Source: Erythrobacter colymbi (GTDB lineage Bacteria; Pseudomonadota; Alphaproteobacteria; Sphingomonadales; Sphingomonadaceae). From it: a stretch of 64,000 nucleotides of DNA. The notes under the pieces were generated by a model, which saw nothing but the letters and a program-made list of their open reading frames with translations, was not told the origin of the DNA and did no database searches. The first letter of the stretch is position 1, and every line of letters begins with the position of its first letter. The position numbers and the translations under genes are program-made. This document shows positions 7,645-16,783 of the stretch, in pieces. The stretch is taken from positions 1 to 64,000 of the forward strand of contig NZ_MUYK01000001.1 of NCBI RefSeq assembly GCF_002155685.1, in the 5' to 3' direction.

Positions 7645-9535
7645 TGAGATGCCAGCTGGCAGGGGGCAAGGTGGCCCCTAAATGGGGCACAAAAACCGGC
7701 TGCGCGGCATAATTGAATGTGAAAACATGGGCTTGCGTGCGCCGCACCCGGATTCCCTCGGGAAGATCGCGTAATTCGACGCCAGCCTCGGCGGCCATGC
7801 GCTCGACCAGCAGGGCGAGCAGCGCGCGGTCGGGCCAGATCGCGCAGTATCGGACGCCGTCCTTGTAGGAAACGACCGTGCGGCCCGCGGCGTCCACCAG
7901 TTCGGGCGCATCATCGCTGGCGACATCCTCGCGCCAGCGGGTGACGGCAAAGCTCTCCGCCGGTTCGGCCACCCCGTCCCGCAGACTCTCGACGCGGGTG
8001 ACGGTCACGCCGGTCAGATCGCGCAAGGCCCCGGGCGCGAGGCCATCGGGGATGCAGAAGCTCGCCGTCTTGCTCCCTGACCGCGGGCCCAGAAGGACGG
8101 GGCCATCGAACGCTGCGAGCTTTTCCGCAAAGCCTTGCGGAACGATCGGCAGGGTCGGCACCACGAGCATGCGATAGCCCGACAGGTCGGCCGAGGGCGC
8201 GACGATATCGACGTCGAGGCCCTTCTGGCGCAGCGCAGAATAGGCCTCGAACACCAGCTCCAGATAGCGGAAGCTCTTGCCCTGCGGCTGGATGCCGACG
8301 ACCCACGCGGCCTCGTAGGAGAACACCAGCGCGACCGGCGCTTTCGCGCAGGCCTGCGGGCCGATTTCTGCCAATACCTTCGCCGCCGTGCGCACCTCTT
8401 CCGCCGCTTCGGCCTCGGAGCTGTCGGGCCGCAGGAGCCCGGCGTGCATCTGCTCCTGCGCGAAAGGCGCCTGCCGCCAGCGGAAATAGCTGGTGAGCTC
8501 GGCCCCGTGGGCGCAGGCCTCGAGGGTCCACAGCGCGACCATCCCCGGCAGCGGCGCAGGGTTGAAGCGCGCCCAGTTCACCGGGCCGGGCTGCTGCTCC
8601 ATCACCCCCCAGCGCCCGTTCGAACACCCGCGATAGAGATCGTGGTGGAAGGCGGCAATATCGGGGTGGCCCTGCCGCAGGTAGGCGCGCTTTTCTGCGT
8701 CCGAGAACCAGAACTGTTCGAGGAAGCCGAGCGGGTAGCTGTCCCACGTCGCCACATCGATATCGCGGCCGACGTCGTGGTGATCGAACTCGGTGAAGAA
8801 GCCCATGAAGTTGTGGGTGATGTCGACGCCGGGGGAGTGCGCGCGGATGATGTCCACCTGCTCGCGGTTGAAGCTCGCCACCTGATCGGAAGCGAAGCGG
8901 CGATAATCGAGCCAGTGCGCGGGGTTCGCTTCGGTGACGGTGAGGTGCGGCGGATCGATCTCGGCGAAGGAGCGATATTCCATGCTCCAGAACACGTTGC
9001 CCCATGCTTCGTTCAGCGCCTGCGGGGTGCCATAACGCGCCGCACACCAGCCGCGGAAGGCACTCGCGGCGGCATCCGAAAAGCTGAGCACCGTGTCGTG
9101 GCAGCCATATTCGTTATCGGTCTGCCACATGGCGAGCGCGGGGTGCTTGCCGTAACGCTCCGCCAAGGCGGTTACGATCCGGCGGCATTCGGCGCGATAA
9201 CCCTCGTGGCTGAAGCAATAATGCCGCCGGGATCCGAAGCCGCGCGGGCGGCCCTGCTCGTCGATGGCGACCATGTCGGGCATCCGGTCGACCAGCCACT
9301 TGGGCGGGGTGGCGGTGGGGGTGCCGAGGATCACCTTGAGGCCCGCGCTCGCCAGTGTTTCGATCGCACGGTCGAGCCAGCCCCAGTCGTAATGGCCCGG
9401 CTCGGGCTCGATCCGGCTCCACGCGAATTCGCCGATGCGCACGAGCGAGAGGCCCATCTCCGCCATCCGCCGCGCGTCCTCGGCCCACCATTCCTCCGGC
9501 CAGTGTTCGGGATAGTAGCAGCAGCCGAGTTTCAC
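7634..9535 (-). CDS. Beta-galactosidase, glycoside hydrolase family 42
   Basis: A 633-aa cytoplasmic-type GH42 enzyme releasing galactose from beta-galactosides. The N-terminal KLGCCYYPEHWPEEWW is typical. The acid/base is Glu142 in QTDNEYGCH, and the nucleophile is Glu313 in GVMEQQPGPVNW. A trimerisation-like middle domain and a C-terminal beta domain complete the usual length. The start is GTG at 9535, which overlaps the stop of the upstream alpha-galactosidase gene by GTGA. The longer open frame to 9685 runs into that gene and has no homology. No signal peptide is visible, so substrates are probably imported oligosaccharides, consistent with the adjacent symporter and Leloir genes. Confidence 0.95.
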   Translation of the reverse strand: MKLGCCYYPEHWPEEWWAEDARRMAEMGLSLVRIGEFAWSRIEPEPGHYDWGWLDRAIETLASAGLKVILGTPTATPPKWLVDRMPDMVAIDEQGRPRGFGSRRHYCFSHEGYRAECRRIVTALAERYGKHPALAMWQTDNEYGCHDTVLSFSDAAASAFRGWCAARYGTPQALNEAWGNVFWSMEYRSFAEIDPPHLTVTEANPAHWLDYRRFASDQVASFNREQVDIIRAHSPGVDITHNFMGFFTEFDHHDVGRDIDVATWDSYPLGFLEQFWFSDAEKRAYLRQGHPDIAAFHHDLYRGCSNGRWGVMEQQPGPVNWARFNPAPLPGMVALWTLEACAHGAELTSYFRWRQAPFAQEQMHAGLLRPDSSEAEAAEEVRTAAKVLAEIGPQACAKAPVALVFSYEAAWVVGIQPQGKSFRYLELVFEAYSALRQKGLDVDIVAPSADLSGYRMLVVPTLPIVPQGFAEKLAAFDGPVLLGPRSGSKTASFCIPDGLAPGALRDLTGVTVTRVESLRDGVAEPAESFAVTRWREDVASDDAPELVDAAGRTVVSYKDGVRYCAIWPDRALLALLVERMAAEAGVELRDLPEGIRVRRTQAHVFTFNYAAQPVFVPHLGATLPPASWHLNPR

Positions 9536-11637
9536 GCGATTGTCTCCAGCGCGATGATCCACGCGGTTTCGGGGTGGGTGAGGGGGAGCGCAAGGCCGTG
9601 GGTCATCAGCGCCGCGCCCGAAAGGACAAGCCCCGCGCGCCATGCGTCGGGATCGCCGAGGTAGTGCCGCGCGCGCGGCGGCCACGGCTCGGGCAGGGTG
9701 ACGCGGTAGCGCGCCTGCGGATCGAGGCCCGCGAGCCTGACGGGTGCGGCATCGAACACCGGCGAAAAGGCGGTCTGCGCGACGAGGGCGAGAGCCTTGT
9801 CCTCATGGGTCACCATCATGCCGGTGACGTTCGGATCGGGATGGGCAAGGTGATGCAGATCGCCCGCGTGCAGCACGGAGCGCCATTGCTTGTAGAGCGC
9901 GATATGGGCGGCAAGGCTCTCTCGCTCCTTGTCGGTCATGCGGGCGGGGTCAGCCTCGACCCCCATGTGCCCGAACACCGCCACCTTGGCGCGGAAGTCC
10001 ATTGCGAGGCGCCGCCCGGTGATCGGATTGGGCGAGGGCCCGACATGGCTGCCGAGCACTTCGAGCGGCATGAACCGGCTCCATTCGCGCATGATCCGGA
10101 TGCGCTCGATCGCGTCGTTGTTGTCGGAGGGCCAGAACCGCTCGATCCGTCCGAGCAGCCCCATGTCGATCCGCCCCCCGCCGCTCGAGCAGCTTTCGAT
10201 CATGGTGTCGGGGAAGTCCGCGCGCAGCTGATACCACATCATGTCCAGCCGTCCGCTATGCGTCCCCAAAGCAGGCAGCGGGAACAGGCGGCGGTTGTGG
10301 TCCCACTTGAGGTAGGCGATGTCGTTCTCGCGCAGCAGCCTGGCGATGCATGCCTGGATGTGGTCGCCCACTTCCGGCCTGGTGAAATCGAGCACCAGCT
10401 GGTTGCGCTCCGTGGGGCGCGGCAGGCCGGGTTCGTGCAGGCACCAGTCGGGATGCGCGCGGTAGAGGTCGCTGTCGGGCGAGACCATCTCGGGCTCGAC
10501 CCACAGGCCGAAATCCATGCCGAGCGCCTTCACATGCGCGATCAGCGGGCCGAGGCCGTTGGGGAAGCGGACCGGATCGGGTACCCAGTCGCCCAGCCCC
10601 GCGCGATCGGAGCTGCGGCCCTTGAACCAGCCGTCGTCGAGCACGAAGCGTTCGGCACCCAGCATCGCGGCGTCCTCGGCGAGGCGCATCAGGCGGGCCT
10701 CGTCGAAGTCGAAGGTGCAGGCTTCCCAGGTGTTGAAGTGGACGCGGCGCTCGCGCGGGGGATTGTGGGGATGGCGGGCCAGCCGCGCGCGGGCGTGGGT
10801 GTGAAAGGCGCGGGTGAGGGTGGCTGCGTCCGGCGCCCAGACGATCAGCGCTTCGGGCGTGTCGAATATCGACCTGCCCTCCACGCCGACCGGGGTCTCG
10901 GCGACCAGCACGGCGTCGCCATCGTCATTGCGCTCGATCCGCACCTCGTGATCGCCGGTCGCGGCGATGTGGAAGCCGAGCTGCGCGCCGGTCTCCGCGT
11001 CGTCGAAGGCCAGCCAGTCCCCGCCCGCGAAGCCCGACTTCCCCCCGCGCGAGGCCCATGAGAGGCCCGCGCGGGTGACGGGCAGGCGCTCGGCGCGCAT
11101 ATCGTCGGCCCAGCGTCCGGCGAAATGGGTCACGTGTCCGAACCCGCGCGGCAGGGGCAGCAGCAGCGAGGCGCAGCGGGTGGTCACAACCCCGCGCTCG
11201 TCGATGGCGCGCGGCCCGGTGTCGATGAATTGCGCGCGGGTGCGGATCACGTCGCCTGCGTCCATCGTCCAGCTGATCCGGAGGTGGGTCTCGAGCGCCT
11301 CGTCCTTCCAGTCTGCCCAGATCGTCCGGCGGTCGGGGGTGGTCTGGAGTGTCAGCTCCCTCCAGCGCGGCGTGACCGGCTGGCCGTGCAGATCGAACTC
11401 CGCCAGCAGCGGCCCGCGCCAGCCGGTGCGCGGATCGGGCAGGAGGCCGCCGGTGGGCGGCACATCGGGCTGGTTCTCGTGCCGGCCCCGTGCAGCGGCA
11501 GCGGCCAGCGCAACTAGATCTTCGTCATTGGGCAGGCGCGCGCCGAGGTGGAGCAGCGCCAGTGCATCCCCCCGCGCCATCCAGACCACGCTGGTGCGCT
11601 CGCCATCGAGCCGTGAAAACCGAGGACTGCCGTTCAA
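9532..11637 (-). CDS. Alpha-galactosidase, glycoside hydrolase family 36
   Basis: A 701-aa enzyme expected to cleave terminal alpha-1,6-galactose from melibiose or raffinose-type sugars. The catalytic barrel shows FVLDDGWF, then the nucleophile Asp446 in YLKWDHNR and the acid/base Asp505 in FWPSDNND, with SCSSGGGR between them. An N-terminal beta-sandwich of about 300 residues and a C-terminal sandwich fit GH36. The start is taken as the TTG at 11637 because GGGAG lies 6 bases upstream. A TTG at 11661 is an alternative. It is the first gene of a two-gene operon with the GH42 enzyme and diverges from the symporter gene across about 97 bases. No clear repressor operator was recognised there. 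Confidence 0.94.
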   Translation of the reverse strand: MNGSPRFSRLDGERTSVVWMARGDALALLHLGARLPNDEDLVALAAAAARGRHENQPDVPPTGGLLPDPRTGWRGPLLAEFDLHGQPVTPRWRELTLQTTPDRRTIWADWKDEALETHLRISWTMDAGDVIRTRAQFIDTGPRAIDERGVVTTRCASLLLPLPRGFGHVTHFAGRWADDMRAERLPVTRAGLSWASRGGKSGFAGGDWLAFDDAETGAQLGFHIAATGDHEVRIERNDDGDAVLVAETPVGVEGRSIFDTPEALIVWAPDAATLTRAFHTHARARLARHPHNPPRERRVHFNTWEACTFDFDEARLMRLAEDAAMLGAERFVLDDGWFKGRSSDRAGLGDWVPDPVRFPNGLGPLIAHVKALGMDFGLWVEPEMVSPDSDLYRAHPDWCLHEPGLPRPTERNQLVLDFTRPEVGDHIQACIARLLRENDIAYLKWDHNRRLFPLPALGTHSGRLDMMWYQLRADFPDTMIESCSSGGGRIDMGLLGRIERFWPSDNNDAIERIRIMREWSRFMPLEVLGSHVGPSPNPITGRRLAMDFRAKVAVFGHMGVEADPARMTDKERESLAAHIALYKQWRSVLHAGDLHHLAHPDPNVTGMMVTHEDKALALVAQTAFSPVFDAAPVRLAGLDPQARYRVTLPEPWPPRARHYLGDPDAWRAGLVLSGAALMTHGLALPLTHPETAWIIALETIA

Positions 11638-11734
11638 TTCCCTCTCCCGCGCCGGGGACAATTATCGCCTGCAAGGCTTGTCCGGCCCCCGCCAATGCGC
11701 TGTAACCGCCGCGAGAGAGAGGGGAAAGCATACA

Positions 11735-13231
11735 ATGTCGCAAGCCATAACCGGCGGGAGCATGGTCCAGATCGCGGTCTGTCTGGGGGTGACCGCGGCG
11801 ATCGCACTCGTCACCTGGCTCACCATCAGGCGCGACCGGCACGACGGGTCGGACAAGGACGTCTATCTGGCGGGCAACAAACTGAGCTGGCTGTTCGTCG
11901 CGGGCGCGATCACGCTCACCAACCTCTCCACCGATCAGCTTGTCGGCATGAACGGCAACCAGATGCTGCTGCTCGCCTGGTGGGAGATCAGCGGGTTCGT
12001 GGGCCTGCTGATCCTCGCCTATGTGTTTGTGCCGATCTACTACCGCGCCAGAGTGACGACCGTGACCGAGCTGCTCGAACAGCGCTACAACGGGGGCGGC
12101 ATCCGCACGCTGGTGTCGGCGCTGTTCCTGTTCGGGATGGTGCTGATCTACCTTCCCGCAGGGCTCTATTCGGGCGCGCTGTTCCTGAAGACCGCCGGGA
12201 TCGACTTCGATCTGCGGGTGCTGGCGGGGGTGCTGGGGTTGATTGCAGCGGCCTACACCATGGCGGGGGGGCTGCGTGCGGTCGCGGTGATGGAGACCTA
12301 TTCGGGCATCGGCGTGCTTGCAATCGCGGTGCTGGTGGTTGTGCTGGCGCTGAACGCGGTCGATTGGGACATCGCGCGCGGTGTTCCGGCAGAGCGGCTG
12401 ACGATGGTGGGCGCGGCTGACAGCCCGATCCCGTTCCACACCCTGTTCACCGGCATGATCTTCATCCAGATCTTCTACTGGTCGACCAATCAGCCGATCA
12501 CCCAGAAGGCGATGGCCGCGCCTTCGGTGAAGGAGGCGCAGAAGGGCGTGCTCGCCGCCGCGGTGGTGCGCATCCTGATCATCCCGGCGATTGTCGTGAT
12601 CCCGGGCGTGGTCGCCTTCCAGCTGTTCGGCGACATCGACGATGCCGCCTATGGCAGGCTGGTGGGCGAGGTGCTCCCGCCGTGGCTCTCGGGCGTCTTC
12701 GCCGCTGCCATCGCGGCTGCCGTCATCGCCCACACCGCCGCAGTGATGAACGCGGCGGTGGGGCTCTATGCGGTCGACTTCCACGACAAGTTCATCCGCA
12801 AGGTTTCCGACCACCGGCAGCTGTCGCGCACGGTGACCGCGATCCTGACGGTCACCTCGGTCGCTCTGGTGCCGGTGTTCGACAACGCCAAGAGCATCAT
12901 CAACCTGCTCCAGCAATTGAACGGCCTCTCTTCGATGCCGATCCTCTCGGCCTTCATCGTCGGGCTGCTGTTCACCGGCGTGGAGAGCCGCGCGGCCATC
13001 GTCGGCGTGGTGTGGGGCTTTGCGCTCTATGCGCTCTACAGCTTCGTGCTCGAGCCGGGCGGCATGATCGGGCTGCACTATATCGACTTCATGGTGGTGA
13101 CGCTGGTGACGAGCGTGATCGCGGCGCTTGCCTTCAACCGCCTGGCGCTGGGCGGGCGGGTGCGCTTCGCCCCGCGCGAGGTGTTCGCGCAGCTGGCAAG
13201 GCCGCGGCCCGAGGAAGAGGTCTTCACATGA
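11735..13231 (+). CDS. Sodium:solute symporter (SSS family), probable galactose/galactoside importer
   Basis: A 498-aa protein with about 13 membrane helices of the LeuT-like SSS/SLC5 family. Recognisable features are the unwound first-helix region [16 protein letters not shown], the [24 protein letters not shown] segment split around the sixth helix, and the [16 protein letters not shown] helix near the Na2 site. It would couple inward Na+ flux to sugar uptake across the inner membrane. The ATG at 11735 has a GAGAGAGGGG ribosome site; upstream in-frame sequence is a shadow of the alpha-galactosidase gene. Its stop overlaps galT by ATGA, which ties transport to the Leloir pathway and makes galactose a likely substrate. 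Confidence 0.9.
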   Translation: MSQAITGGSMVQIAVCLGVTAAIALVTWLTIRRDRHDGSDKDVYLAGNKLSWLFVAGAITLTNLSTDQLVGMNGNQMLLLAWWEISGFVGLLILAYVFVPIYYRARVTTVTELLEQRYNGGGIRTLVSALFLFGMVLIYLPAGLYSGALFLKTAGIDFDLRVLAGVLGLIAAAYTMAGGLRAVAVMETYSGIGVLAIAVLVVVLALNAVDWDIARGVPAERLTMVGAADSPIPFHTLFTGMIFIQIFYWSTNQPITQKAMAAPSVKEAQKGVLAAAVVRILIIPAIVVIPGVVAFQLFGDIDDAAYGRLVGEVLPPWLSGVFAAAIAAAVIAHTAAVMNAAVGLYAVDFHDKFIRKVSDHRQLSRTVTAILTVTSVALVPVFDNAKSIINLLQQLNGLSSMPILSAFIVGLLFTGVESRAAIVGVVWGFALYALYSFVLEPGGMIGLHYIDFMVVTLVTSVIAALAFNRLALGGRVRFAPREVFAQLARPRPEEEVFT

Positions 13232-14253
13232 CGCTCGACCTCGCCCGTCCGCACCGCCGCCATAACCCGCTAACGGGCGGCTGGGTGCAGGTCTCCCCGC
13301 AGCGCATGGGGCGGCCGTGGCAGGGCGAGACGAGCGAGCCCGATCCGCCGCCGCCCGCCTATGATCCGGCCTGCTACCTGTGCCCCGGCAACACCCGCGT
13401 CGGCGGCGAGGCGAACCCGGCTTACGAGGGCGTCTACGTCTTCGACAATGATTTCCCCGCGCTCGCCGACGAGGCGGGCGGGGAAGTCTCGCCCGATCCC
13501 CTGTTCCGCGCCGAAGCCTCGGGCGGCGTGTGCCGGGTGATCTGCTTCTCGCCCGATCACGGCAAGTCTCTGCCCCTGCTCACCCCCGCCCAGCTGCGCG
13601 CGGTGGTCGACACCTGGGCCAACCAGACCGCCGAGCTGGGCGAGCGTTTCGCCAGCGTGCAGGTGTTCGAGAACAAGGGCGGACAAATGGGGTGCTCGAA
13701 CCCCCATCCCCACGGGCAGGTCTGGGCGACCGCGCATGTGCCGCAGGAAACCGCGACCGAGGACGCGACCCAGCGCGCATACCTTGCCGCGCACGGCCGC
13801 CCGCTGCTTATCGACGTTGCGGAGCGCGAGGCAGAGGGCGAGCGGGTGGTGGAGGCCAACGCCGACTGGCTCGCCATCGTCCCCTTCTGGGCGGCGTGGC
13901 CGTTCGAGACGTTGGTGTTGCCGCGCTTTGCCGTCCAGCGCCTGCCGGATCTCGCCGCCAGCCAGCGCGACAGCCTTGCCGCGATCCTCAAGGCGCTCAC
14001 CACCCGTTACGACAACCTGTTCCGCACCAGCTTCCCCTATTCGATGGGCTGGCATCAGGCACCTTTCACGCAAGGGCCGACGGAGCACTGGCAGCTCCAC
14101 GCGCATTTCTACCCGCCGCTGCTGCGCTCGGCCTCGGTGCGCAAGTTCATGGTCGGCTACGAGATGCTCGCCGAGCCGCAGCGCGATCTCACCCCGGAGC
14201 GCGCGGCAGAGATGTTGCGTTCTGTCAGCGGCCTGGTGCATTACCGGGATTAG
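13228..14253 (+). CDS. galT: Galactose-1-phosphate uridylyltransferase
   Basis: A 341-aa enzyme of the Leloir pathway exchanging UMP between UDP-glucose and galactose-1-phosphate. Zinc ligands Cys49 and Cys52 lie in CYLCPGN, and the catalytic HPH triad is at residues 160-162 within SNPHPHGQ, at the usual position for the family. A C-terminal [11 protein letters not shown] matches the second half-domain. It is translationally coupled to the symporter gene (ATGA). The TAG stop codon is the first three bases of the terminal inverted repeat of a 273-bp inserted element, so the last codons may have been changed by the insertion. The length remains normal. Confidence 0.96.
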   Translation: MTLDLARPHRRHNPLTGGWVQVSPQRMGRPWQGETSEPDPPPPAYDPACYLCPGNTRVGGEANPAYEGVYVFDNDFPALADEAGGEVSPDPLFRAEASGGVCRVICFSPDHGKSLPLLTPAQLRAVVDTWANQTAELGERFASVQVFENKGGQMGCSNPHPHGQVWATAHVPQETATEDATQRAYLAAHGRPLLIDVAEREAEGERVVEANADWLAIVPFWAAWPFETLVLPRFAVQRLPDLAASQRDSLAAILKALTTRYDNLFRTSFPYSMGWHQAPFTQGPTEHWQLHAHFYPPLLRSASVRKFMVGYEMLAEPQRDLTPERAAEMLRSVSGLVHYRD

Positions 14254-14523
14254 AGCACTTTCCGACCAATGCGGGTCACCCTGACGGAGCCGATTTTGGC
14301 CCAGCGCAAGGAACGAGGAGCGAGCCATGCTGACGCATAGTGAGCGACGAGCGACGCCGCGCTGGGCCAAAATCGGCCCGCCCCTGCGGGGTCGCGTCAG
14401 GAAGCCCGCTGGCTTCGTCGTGACGCTTGCCCGGGGGCCGAAGGGCCCGCGCTGCGCGCCACTCCTGTCCAGCGGGCTTCCTGACGCGATCAGGGTGACC
14501 CGCATTGGTCGGAAAGTGCTCTA
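14251..14523. mobile_element. MITE-like palindromic element between galT and galK
   Basis: A 273-bp element is bounded by a perfect 34-bp inverted repeat (14251-14284 and 14490-14523). Counting the outer TA on each side as a target duplication, the mobile unit is 14253-14521 and begins GAGCAC, as expected for elements moved by IS630/Tc1-type transposases. Two further perfect inverted repeats are nested inside: 18 bp at 14290-14307/14359-14376 and 21 bp at 14392-14412/14469-14489. It encodes no transposase. The left end supplies the galT stop codon. RNA from it would fold into a large multi-arm structure, which could tune galK expression. Confidence 0.8.
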
Positions 14524-14542
14524 ACCAAGGGACGTATTTCAC

Positions 14543-15727
14543 ATGGATCGCCGCGAGAGACTGATCGCCCGCGCCCGGCAGGGCTTCCGGCTGGCCTATG
14601 GCGTGGAGCCGACGCGCTTCTTCGCCGCGCCCGGGCGGGTCAACCTGATCGGCGAGCATGTCGACTACAACGAGGGCTATGTCCTGCCCTGCGCGATCGA
14701 CCGCGAGACCATCGTCGCCGCCGGTCCGCCCGCGCCGCAATCGAAGGAAAAGCTGTTCGAAGCGGTCGCGCTCGACATGGGCGACATGGCCAGCGCGCGC
14801 GACAGCTTCGATCTGGTCGCGCCGATACGTCCGGGCGAGAACAACTGGCAGAACCATGTGCGCGGGGTGGTGCAGGCGCTGGGGCGCTATGGCCACCGGG
14901 TGCGCCCGATGCGGATCGCGGTGGCGGGCGACGTGCCGATCGGGGCGGGGCTGTCGTCCTCGGCCGCGTTCGGCGTGGCGGTGGCGCTGGCGTGCTCGGA
15001 CTATTCGGGCCTCAGCCTCGCGCCCGAAACCCTCGCCAAGGTCGCGCAGCTGGCCGAGAACGATTTCGTCGGCTGCGCCTGCGGGATCATGGACCAGATG
15101 GCCTCGGCCGCGAGCGTCGCCGATCACGCGCTGCTGCTCGATTGCCGCAATCTCCAGACCCTGCCGATCCCGATCCACGCCAGCCTTGCGATAACGGTGA
15201 TCGACACCGGCATCCGCCGCAGCCTCACCGAAAGCGCCTTCAACCAGCGCCGCGCCGAATGCGAGGCGGTGGCGGCGCATTTCGGGGTGAAGGCGCTGCG
15301 CGATCTCGACTGGGACACGCTGCTGCGCGCCGAGCCCGATATCGACCACACCCTGTTCCGCCGCGCGCGCCATGTGGTGACCGAGATGGACCGGGTCGAG
15401 CCCATCGCCATCGCGCTGGCGCAGGGCGATACCGCGCAGCTCGCCGAGGTGATGCGCGAGGCACATATCTCGCTGTCGCAGGACTTCGATGTCTCGCTGC
15501 CGCCGATCGACCGGCTGGCGCAGATGGTGTCCGAAGGGCTGGGCGATGCCGGGGGCGTGCGGCTGACGGGGGCGGGCTTCGGCGGGTGCCTCGTTGCGGT
15601 CAGCACCCACGAGGCCGCGGAGGCGATCGACGGCGCGGTGGCGCGCTACAACGCCGAAGCCGATCTTCCCGCCCGCGCGGAGGCCTATCGCCCGGCCGGC
15701 GGAGCCGCGCCGATCGCGGTCGGCTGA
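14543..15727 (+). CDS. galK: Galactokinase
   Basis: A 394-aa GHMP-family kinase phosphorylating galactose at C1 with ATP. The galactokinase signature GRVNLIGEHVDYN is at residues 31-43, the ATP-binding PIGAGLSSSAA at 132-142 and the third motif GAGFGGCLV near 347-355. AAGGGA precedes the ATG at suitable spacing. It is the third gene of the symporter-galT-galK operon but is separated from galT by the 273-bp repeat element, which could carry or disturb a promoter. UDP-galactose epimerase (galE) and mutarotase are not in the window, so the pathway must be completed elsewhere. Confidence 0.96.
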   Translation: MDRRERLIARARQGFRLAYGVEPTRFFAAPGRVNLIGEHVDYNEGYVLPCAIDRETIVAAGPPAPQSKEKLFEAVALDMGDMASARDSFDLVAPIRPGENNWQNHVRGVVQALGRYGHRVRPMRIAVAGDVPIGAGLSSSAAFGVAVALACSDYSGLSLAPETLAKVAQLAENDFVGCACGIMDQMASAASVADHALLLDCRNLQTLPIPIHASLAITVIDTGIRRSLTESAFNQRRAECEAVAAHFGVKALRDLDWDTLLRAEPDIDHTLFRRARHVVTEMDRVEPIAIALAQGDTAQLAEVMREAHISLSQDFDVSLPPIDRLAQMVSEGLGDAGGVRLTGAGFGGCLVAVSTHEAAEAIDGAVARYNAEADLPARAEAYRPAGGAAPIAVG

Positions 15728-15766
15728 GCGGTTTCAACGCGCTGCCCGCGCTTGGGTGATTTACAG

Positions 15767-15786
15767 ATATAAAAATATCTTTATAT
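15767..15786. promoter_or_regulatory. Near-perfect 20-bp palindromic operator (SahR-type)
   Basis: An AT-rich palindrome of the form ATATAAA-N6-TTTATAT, with a single mismatched pair, stands out in GC-rich DNA 14 bases before the preferred start of the ArsR/methyltransferase gene and covers the alternative ATG at 15785. A shorter AGATAT-N4-ATATCT palindrome overlaps it (15765-15780). It resembles operators of SAH-responsive ArsR-family (SahR) regulators. The exact consensus was not checked. Confidence 0.65.
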
Positions 15787-15799
15787 GCTCCTCGTCACA

Positions 15800-16783
15800 A
15801 TGGTGCTCGAGGACATCTTCAAGGCGCTGGGCGATCCGACCCGGCTGCGCATTGCCCGCCTTCTGGGGGCGATGGAGCTTGCCGTGGGCGAACTCGCGCA
15901 GGTGCTCGGCCAGAGCCAGCCGCGCGTCTCGCGCCATGTCGGCATCCTGTGCGACGTCGGCCTTGCCGAACGCCGTCGCGAAGGCAGCTGGGTGTTTCTG
16001 CGCCAGAGCGAATCGGACAGCGCGGTGATCGCCGCGGTGCAGGACCTGCTCGCGCTCGCCGAAACCGCCGAACCTGACTTTGCCGCCCTGTGCGAGGCCG
16101 ATCGCAAGAAGCTCGCCGCGATTCGCGATGCGCGCGAGGCCGCGGCCGAGACCTATTTCGCGCGCCACGCCGGCGAGTGGGACGAATTGCGCGCGCTCCA
16201 CAGCGCCGATGCCGAGGTCGAACGCCGCCTCGCCGAAGCCCTCGCCGATGCGCCGCTGGGCGCGCTGCTCGACATCGGCACGGGCACGGGCCGCATGGCC
16301 GAGCTCTTCGCCGAGCAGGCCGACCGCGTGGTCGCGCTCGACAAGAACCTCGAAATGCTGCGCGTCGCCCGCGCCAAGCTCCAGCACCTGCCCGCCAGCC
16401 GGATCGAGCTGGTGCAGGGCGATTTCGCCGACCTGCCCTTTGCCGATGCCGGGTTCGACACGGTGATCCTGCATCAGGTGCTCCACTTCGCGCCCGATCC
16501 CGCCCCCGTGCTGGCGGAGGCTGCGCGGGTGCTGCGCGGCGGCGGGCGGATCGCGATCGTCGACTTCGCCAGCCATGACCGCGAGGAGCTGCGCACCCGC
16601 CACCAGCACGTGCGGCTCGGCTTCTCCGACCGGCAGATGGCCGAACTGCTCAAGGCCGCCGGCTTCACCGCCAGTCCGCCCACCGCGCTCGAAGGTGGCT
16701 CGCTCGTCGTCAAGATCTGGACGGCCAAGCGCCGCGCCGCCGCCCCCTCCTCCAAGTCCCCCGCTCTGGAAACCGCGAAATGA
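15800..16783 (+). CDS. ArsR-family regulator fused to a SAM methyltransferase domain (SahR-like)
   Basis: A 327-aa two-domain protein. Residues 1-75 form an ArsR-type winged helix (DIFKALGDPTRLRIARLL, recognition region about 28-52) without the cysteine metal-binding motif of metal sensors. Residues from about 115 form a class I methyltransferase with LLDIGTGTGRM near 157-166. The arrangement and position directly before metF and metH fit SahR-like repressors, which sense S-adenosylhomocysteine and control the methyl cycle. The fused domain could be the ligand sensor. The start at 15800 matches family N-termini. The alternative 15785 ATG lies inside the operator palindrome, and no clear Shine-Dalgarno supports either. 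The gene overlaps metF by ATGA. Confidence 0.87.
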   Translation: MVLEDIFKALGDPTRLRIARLLGAMELAVGELAQVLGQSQPRVSRHVGILCDVGLAERRREGSWVFLRQSESDSAVIAAVQDLLALAETAEPDFAALCEADRKKLAAIRDAREAAAETYFARHAGEWDELRALHSADAEVERRLAEALADAPLGALLDIGTGTGRMAELFAEQADRVVALDKNLEMLRVARAKLQHLPASRIELVQGDFADLPFADAGFDTVILHQVLHFAPDPAPVLAEAARVLRGGGRIAIVDFASHDREELRTRHQHVRLGFSDRQMAELLKAAGFTASPPTALEGGSLVVKIWTAKRRAAAPSSKSPALETAK

